A stretch of DNA of 64,000 bases from Ariolimax columbianus (lineage: Eukaryota; Mollusca; Gastropoda; Stylommatophora; Arionidae), in contig JAVGWX010000006.1 in assembly GCA_036924085.1 (NCBI GenBank), positions 35,026,033-35,090,032 on the forward strand. The letters run 5' to 3'. Below, piece after piece: positions 50,201 through 59,200 of this stretch (position 1 is its first letter; every line of letters starts with the position of its first letter). The notes under the pieces are model-generated. The model was given only the letters and a program-made list of their open reading frames with translations. It was not told the origin of the DNA and searched no databases. Position numbers and translations under genes: made by a program.

Positions 50201-53200
50201 TGCACCGTACAATCTTGTGTATAATACACCCTTGTGTATGATGTACACAATGAGATGGTAAGCCTGTCAGGTAAAGGGTATCTTTAACAGACTTAACCAC
50301 TGATTGAAAATGAAGTGTTAGAGACTATACTAAACCACAGCTTGTACAAGGTGGGATGGTCAGTTCCCTTCCTTGCTGTCTTTTCCTTTCTTAACCATAT
50401 GTCCCAATTACAGCTGGGTTGATTGTAGCATAAGTTGAACCCCATACCTTAGCTGTGAAAAGTGAATGCTCTATCTCTACACTAATCAGACACTAAAGAT
50501 GTTTGTATTCATATTAAAGTGACTGCGGCTGTGTAATTTCTGTTGATTCTTCTTTAGATGTAAAGTTGACAGTCAAGTTATTTAGTTTTCTGTTCACTTA
50601 TGCTGTTGAGTGTTGTGAGAAGTTTAAGTCATCTGTTCTGGGCCAAGTGCATTGTGTCTATCCTTGTGAATCGGTCGTGTTTCAAGATCATGACAATTTT
50701 ATCTATCCACCTGCTACATGGTCTCCCTCTTGTCCCATAGCCAGTTAAGATTTGCATGTTGTATGTTCACAAAATGTTCTGTAAAATTGTAAACAAAATA
50801 AAGACAACTATTGCAAAATCAAGGGCTCCTCTGAACAAATATATGCCAAACAACCGAAAACAAAAGAAGAATATAATTGGCACTCTATAATCAAACTCAG
50901 AACCTCCACACAACAAAAGACAGATATAAGATTGAGGATTCTGCAAAATATACCAACCTCAAAAACACTGTTATCAAAGGTCTATCCCTTTCCATACCAG
51001 ACTTTTCCATCACGGAATTATAGACCTAGTTTGGTAGAGGAAAATTGTTTGTTCCCCCCTGTTTCTGTATTCTGTTAATTGCATGTACCTGACATTGTTA
51101 ATCTGAAATGATGCTACTTATTTTTAAAGGAGATATATGAAAGTACAGTCCCATATGATCCAGAGGGTTTTCTAGGCACCTTGACCTCATCTGTTCTCTG
51201 TTTCCTGGGACTGCAGGTAATGTAATTTCTGTATGGACGTGATAGAATGGATGAGATACATTGAAATTGAAGGAAATATGTTAGTGCAGGGTTACAACAA
51301 ATCTTAGTTGCCAGGTCGTCATGGTGTCAATAATTGGCTTCTAATATTTCAAGCAAGACCAGTGTCGAATTTACTTGCACAATTTCCTCATCACACATAC
51401 ACTTCCCCCTTCATCATAAGTTTTAAAGAACAAAAAAAATACTATATTTTCCTGTTGACTTTCAAGGTCAGACTGCCGCGCCATGTCACACGGCAGTGGA
51501 AGCATAATACAAATAAGGAATATCAAATATAAGCAAGTATTACTTTGGAAATAAACTTAAATTTGCACATTTAAAATTAATATTTTCAAGAATAATTCTC
51601 TCATACAATCGTCGTATGTCATACTCTGGATGCCCACCATATTGGTGAACATACCCTCCGACATGTTACATAGCTTACGAGAAACTTGTAAGAGATGGCA
51701 CTGTGCCTGGCTCTTAAATTTTTTTTTATCTGGCTCCTTGATCCTGAACAAATTTGTCACCCCTTCACCCTTAGTGTTGACCCCGGTTCACCTTCATCAG
51801 CACGCTCGGGATGTGAGGAAAGCTACTGCAACCCGCTACTTAACGTCCTTTTCAGGGCGCATAATCATTGTGGGCATTCGCAAATAACAGCCGGTGTTAG
51901 TGTTTGTGCGTGTATCTTTTTTTTTTCATTCGTCTTATTTTTCTATTCCCCAATGCGGTTGCACCTGTTGGCCCAGTGTCTCAGACTTTGACATGCATTT
52001 TATGTAAGGGTTTGCTTCTTCGGGGTAACGGTTGGTGCTGTGATGGGGATCGAACCCAGGACCCAGTGAGTCGTGTCACCACTTAATCACTAGTCCACAC
52101 CGCCCTGTGCTTGTGTTTGATCTGGTCTGGTCTGGAAGGGAGGGAAAGAGAGGGGTGGTGGGGGGGTTGATTTTGAATGGGGTAGGGATGAGAGGCAAAA
52201 ATAGATTTCTCATAGCTGTCCAAGATCCTAGCACACATAGGTTCCTCTTTGTGAATCTTCGGCCCTCTTATTAGTGAGGGAAGAACAGGACCACTTCACC
52301 AGACTAGATCTGTCACTTGTGACTATAGAGACAATTGTATACGAAGCTTGTTGCCTCATTATGTGTTGTAGGTGTTTAAGCTATGTCACAGAGCTCTTCA
52401 TGCTTGAAGAATTTTTCTTGTATTGAGTTTGCAGGAGAAGGTGGACCTGCATCGTTTTTGCTGTAGTGTAATGCAAGGCTTCTCAGCAGTCTCACTACAA
52501 TGGTGAGCACAGTGTCAGATCCCCATCTGGCCGAAGATGCAGCAGCGAATGACCTGACAGCAGCCAGTGACAAGCTGGCTGCTTGCATCAGGATCAGTGA
52601 CCATAACTGACCAAGACCCTATTCCACCTCTACGTGATGGCCATAAAAACAGACTGCAAGAATGCAATCTGGCTAAGAGAATAGGATGCAAACTCAGTCC
52701 CAATATCTTGCTGAAATTGAATGTGCCGGGTCGAAAGGCATAGATATTGCAGTCTCTTCGCAAGTTACGACACAAGATCACAAACGTCCTTTTCAGGACG
52801 ACCACTGAAGAAGAAGAGACAATACCTGTTATCTAATGTCAGATTTTCAATGGATAATTAATTTCTAGCCTTTTGAATTTATTTGAAGAAAAGGCAGAAG
52901 GATTTTATTAAGTAATATATCGTCTAATTTTAGTAATTCCTTCTTTTCCTTGTTTCTTTTTGACTAGAACATAACTGAGACTATAGAGCTATAGTATTAA
53001 TATAAATTTATATTCAGCATTTTCACTGCCAGGATATTCTGAGCAATTTACGAGTCAAAATTACATTGAACAAGGCTGTCTGACTTTTTTATCTTAATAG
53101 GCAGGAAAGATTGTATACATTCACAAAGACTGGGTGAAGCGAATCCGAAGATTTTTTATCTGGACTGTTCTTTTGGTGAGTATAATTTAGATTACCATAA

Positions 53201-56200
53201 AACTCAGTTTATGTGAGAAGTAATTACTACGCTGGAGTCGTATATTAGCCACACATTCACTCTTCACCTTTTATTTATAAATAATTAAGCACGGAGACAG
53301 TACAACTAGCCATTATTTTACTGCTGAATACACCATTCACATCTATACAGGTATTTGACGGTTGAAAAATTATATGTTCGATTACAAATGGATTTTGAAC
53401 GATTTATCTTCTAATTGCACGGATTGGGGCCAGCCGATTATTTGGGAAGGGGAAAGTAGGTTGTTGTAAAAGATTTTGTAAGGTAGATCTGTTTATTTAG
53501 ATGTAGTAAATATGTTTGAATTGGATACTAACAGTTGTGTCGATATTATAAACGTTGTTGTGTTCCATGGATTTCTATCGGAGCAACTAGACCTAACGGT
53601 CGAGTCCAATTTTGTAATTTTTTAAAATACATTTTCACATCCATCTTCTTGTATATCAGAAACTAACAAACACACCAAAAGCAATAACACCAACAAGTTC
53701 TTTATTCAATTGTGTCTCTACACACAACTATATCATATTTAAAGACCAACAAAAAGAAAGGTTATATGTTCTCAAAGTGAACAACCATCAGAAAAATTTG
53801 TATTTTAAAAAAAATAATGTGGTGTGGTAAAGGTTAGGTTAAATGAATATGTTACTGAATATAGCTGACTGCTAGCATCAGGGCCAGCGAACCAGAGCTG
53901 CCAAGACCCTTCTACACCTCCACGCGGTGATCCTGGATAACAGGCTGCAGCAGGGCAGTCTGGCTAAGGAGAAGGGATCGAAGAGGGAATGCTAACCCGG
54001 TACTCAAAATAATGCTTGTTGAAGTCGGATGTGTTGGACAGAGAGGTGCAAATATCGCAGTCAAGCTGTAAACTACAACACAGCACATTCTGTTCTCTGG
54101 ACTACATTCTGCTACTTAAGCCCTTTCCGGGTTTGGTAGTGGGAGATTGAGAACGAACGAAGCCAAGCCAAGCCAAGCCAAACTAAGCACCTATCTGTCT
54201 GCTCAGAAGATAGAGATGTTAGTTATATTTAACATACATAACAAATGTGTGAGTTATAACTAAGTGAACTGAATCTCTCTCATCTTAGATTGGTCTTGGA
54301 CTATTACTTTGTGAGGGCTCATTGAATGATGGATGGATCCCCATCAACAAAAACTTATGGTATGTTGTCTTTAAATATAGATTATGTAAGCATTTGTGCT
54401 GTACTACATAATGTGTGTTAGGTCAGGGGTCCTCAACCGGTGAGGAATTTGAGGGTTTCAAGTGGGGACAATAATGTTTCAGTTCAGGCTGTTTTTTTTT
54501 TAAACTCCTTTAATTCAAGTTATAAACTTGAACTTTTGTTCTGTGGTTATTTAATTTGTAAAACATTATAAAAATGATCCAAGTAAATTTATAAGCGGTA
54601 ATATCGAAAATATAGGCCTTCCTAGACCTGTCTATATCCTGGGCCAAGACCAAAGTTCAGAACCTCATTTCCAACACAGCACCCCCAGGGTATTGAAACT
54701 CAAGATCATACTGCGATGGGCACCAACGATTCATCTATGTCGGCAGAATGATATCATCCGATGGGTGCAACGCAGAATGGCTCCTGCAGATCACAACCTC
54801 CACCTTTGCTCTGGATGAGGGCTGGAACCATGCCTCAGCCGTGGGTCATGGATGTGGCCGATGGTGCAACAGGCCTCAGACGCCTGAGCGAACATTCTAA
54901 TTATAATTAATATAGAAAAAATATAAGATTTTCATTATTGTATGAAAATTATTTGGAATGTATCTTTTGAGTCAGACAATTTTTGAAAAAAGGTAATTGA
55001 CATTCTGACATATGATAAAAATGGTAGATATGGCAAAAAATTGTGCATTGGCAAAAAATTGTGCATTGGCAAAAAAGGTTCGGGACCTCTGTGTTAGATA
55101 GTCAGATGTAATAACAAGCACAGCTCTTGAGGCAAACAACAATAACAAATGTAGCTGTAGATTTGGTATAGAAAGTAAAGATTGATAGGACACACCCTAA
55201 ATAGGAAACTTAACAATATTACCAGACAAGAGATATTTTTTTTTTGCGTTCGCCTTATTTCTCTAATCCCCAAGGCAGTGTGCATTGCACTGTGGTTTTT
55301 ATTTTGCGCCTGTCGGCCCAGTGCATCCGACTTCAGCATGACCAGACAGATGAATTAGAACCCACTGCGAAAAGATGGTTGGGAAGGCCAAAGAAGAACA
55401 CATGGCAAAGAACAGTGTAAGAGGAAGTCAGGGAAGCTGGAGTCTTATGGAACTAAAGAAGACAGCCCAAAATAGGTACATGTTTGCTGCCGAAGACAGA
55501 TGTGTCTGACCGAAAGGTGCAAATATCGCAGTCAAGCTGTAAACTAGTGACACAACATTCCATTCTCCGGAATACATCCTGCTACTTGCAAAGCCCTGTT
55601 CAGGACTCAGTAACAGGAGATTGAGAACGAACGCAGAAGAAGAAGAAAGTTCCTGTTAAGAGCTTCTGTTACTGCTCTGTTTTCTAATGAAACTACAAGG
55701 AATAAGCTAAGTAAGTACGAATCTTCTGTAAAAATGTAAAGATTATATAGGTGATCGCAGCAACTTCCTTGACAGGGTTCCCTAAATCTCAAAGATCTCA
55801 TGTCACTGGTGCAGAATAAGGGACCTGACACTTTGCAGCCATGACCCAAGTAGATATATTTGTCCAGTTCAAGGTCTTTAAACCTACCTAGCTAGCTATA
55901 TCCTGTGGCCTGCAACAAAATATGAGATAAGAGATAAAAAAAGGTAGAAACAAGAAAATACATAATTATTCAACTCTTTCAGGATCTAAATATTTTTAGG
56001 TTTGGACCAAATAAGTTTTCAATTTTGAAAAAACATCACTGGGTGTCATTTTTTATGTTACTACTTCTCACCATAATATAGATAGACATATTAATATTAT
56101 ATTTCATGGGAAGGAAAATGGCTACAGAAATTTAATATATCAATAAATTGTTAATATTTTATTATTTTGCAGAATAAATAGGTTGTAAAAACAAAAAAAT

Positions 56201-59200
56201 GTTACGAGGCAGATAATTTAAACATCAAAATATTGTAATTCACCTAAATTTGTCCATGATTTAATGTGTTGCTATTCATTTTTCTGGCAATTTTATACAG
56301 AAGTCCTTCAAAACACAGTTTATTTGATGGATTTATGTCCATAAATATTGAACTTATGTACATAACTCAAGAATTAATAACAATATGAAAATTGTATCGA
56401 AGTAGAAGCAGTGAACACACTTTAATTGAAATAAAAAATGTGTTTGTGACACCTAACAGAAAATTATCAGGTCACATTAAAAACTGAATCGACGTTCTGC
56501 GAAACAAAGAAACTTGTCTACTTATAGTGGATATGTCAGAGATCATGCAAAGCAGATGCAGCTAGTCCGATAGAGTTCGATCCGCCTTGACATATCTGGA
56601 CCACTGTGGCATCAGATAAGATCATGCTGCTGAGATATGTGAATTCTTTGATGCCCTCCAACATGTTGCCTCCAGTTTCAATACCTTAGGGTGCTGTGTT
56701 GGAATTGATATTCTGAACTTTGGTTTTGGCCAAGGATATAGACAGGTCCAGAAAGGATATCTAGAGAGTTCTGCAACAAACCCTTAAACTAAAAAACTAA
56801 ATAAATGCTGTTGATGTTGAAGGGGAAATGGTTGCTGAATGTTTATTCATTTATCTCACCACATGTGTTCAAATTGTTGTGTTATCTCATCAAAAGCATA
56901 ATTACTTTTACTTTCATTTGGTTCACTGTTATAGTCAAAATCGGTCTTTTTTGGAATATCCACATCTAATTCAGATGCATAATCATTGATTTGATTTTAA
57001 AAATTCATTTCTCAGTTCTTTAAGTTCAAACTCCATTGCTTGGAAAGCCGCAACTTTAAAAATTTTTGATAACTCTTCATTATACAAAAGATTGGTAGGT
57101 GAGTTCGAACTCGTATCTGGTAGAGCAAAATTCCTGATCCGATCTTAGCACGCTTAAGTTTACCCAACCGTAAGACAATGAGCACCTAACTCTACTCTGG
57201 CTTGTGGAATCTAAGGCAAGGCGGAAGAGAACTAGTCACCAGACCTCATACAGCTGAAGCACATAATGAAGTGCAACACTTCACGCCTTCAGCAGTATCT
57301 GCTGGGACTACTTTTACCCTCCATTTATTGTATGCAGTGGCGTACTGATATGAGGGTCTGCCACTGGCACCAATCAAGAAGGAGGAGGTGGCATCAAAAG
57401 CAGCCACTGTGTATTTTAGCTCTGTGATCCTCAACTGTTATGTGTGAGTCTGGTGGTGAAGGTGTGTGTTAAATGTTAATATTTTCATCTACATAGCAGA
57501 CACTTTAAGAAGGCTACTGATGGTATTCAGCAAGGTCGTGGCAGAGGTGAAGGACACTGTTTATAGTTTTCTTTTTTTTTCACATTTCCAGGTCCTTATC
57601 TTTTATATTCATCTTGTCTGGAATGGCATTCTTCTTGTTGTTGGTGTGCTATCTTTTCATTGACGTGTACAAGATTTGGAGTGGAGCACCATTTTACTAC
57701 GCTGGTGAGTGTGTAGATTATGTAGTGAGATGCTAAGTCTTAGTCGACCTGTACTTCTACAGGGGCACAAGCCCCTGTGCAGGTTCCATCTCTGGTATGA
57801 GCTGGATGTAGTCGGGAGGAGGATTTCCTGCATAGCATACTAGGCTCGAGCAGCTTATTACTCCACTATAGAGGGTGGTTAACTGGTGTGCGAGTCTATC
57901 TTAATAGACTCAAACACTAGAGCAAAGTAGACTCGCAGCCTGTTAGGCACCATCTACGCTGCTCTTAACAAACCACCTAACCATGGCTGGTATTGTGCTT
58001 GGTCACACAGTTAGCCGCCTCTTGCGACATGCTCTCTGTCGGGCAGTGGTGCTATTCTTGTCCTTGCTATACACAACGACCTCGGCAAACCACTGTGGAT
58101 GCACGATGCTAAGTAATTCTGTCAACACAAAATATGTACATCGAGTACACAAAGACCTCGGCAAACCACTGTGGATGCAAGATGCTAAGTAATTCTGTCA
58201 ACACAAAATATGTACATCGAGTACACAAAGACCTCGGCAAACCACTGTGGATGCAAGATGCTAAGTAATTCTGTCAACACAAAATATGTACATCGAGTAC
58301 ACAAAGACCTCGGCAAACCACTGTGGATGCAAGATGCTAAGTAATTCTGTCAACACAAAATATGTACATCGAGTACACAAAGACCTCGGCAAACCACTGT
58401 GGATGCAAGATGCTAAGTAATTCTGTCAACACAAAATATGTACATCGAGTACACAAAGACCTCGGCAAACCACTGTGGATGCAAGATGCTAAGTAATTCT
58501 GTCAACACAAAATATGTACATCGAGTACACAAAGACCTCGGCAAACCACTGTGGATGCAAGATGCTAAGTAATTCTGTCAACACAAAATATGTACATCGA
58601 GTACACAAAGACCTCGGCAAACCACTGTGGATGCAAGATGCTAAGTAATTCTGTCAACACAAAATATGTACATCGAGCAACGGAAAAGATAATGAAGTAA
58701 TAGGACCTCTGAAGACTCGAAGACAAGCTTTCCGTTGGTTGATATTCTTTTTATTTCCCATCCTCCCCCCCCCCTCCTGCCACCCACCCCCACATTCCCT
58801 TTGCTACAAGAAAGAGACATACTTGGGAATTCTGCCACCTAAAGACTAAACCTAAAGTTGCTATATCTGATGCAAGTAACAAAACTAATGGAAACTCCAA
58901 TGCTTGTAAACAAAGTATCTGCAACAATTGCTGATACATATATTTTAAGCACTCTGAAAACATACAAGGTCTGTTCAAAAAGTTCTAGAACTACGGTTTT
59001 ATTACTTTTTCTGACTTACCTAGAACCTAGTCAACCTTGTCTCTTTTTAAAATACTTCTCCGGTAAGCATTTTAGAGAATCATGCGTAGGTCAATCTGTG
59101 TAAACCCTTAATTTCTTCAGTTCTTCTTACTCTTCTTTGTTTGTTCTCAAAGTCCCGCTACTAAGTCCTGAAAAGGTCATTGTAAGTAGCAGGATAGTCC

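Noticed and set aside
52140..52200. G-rich stretch as a regulatory G-quadruplex
   Set aside because: The GGGAGGG...GGGGGG run is short and low-complexity, with no neighbouring promoter or conserved partner to support a role.
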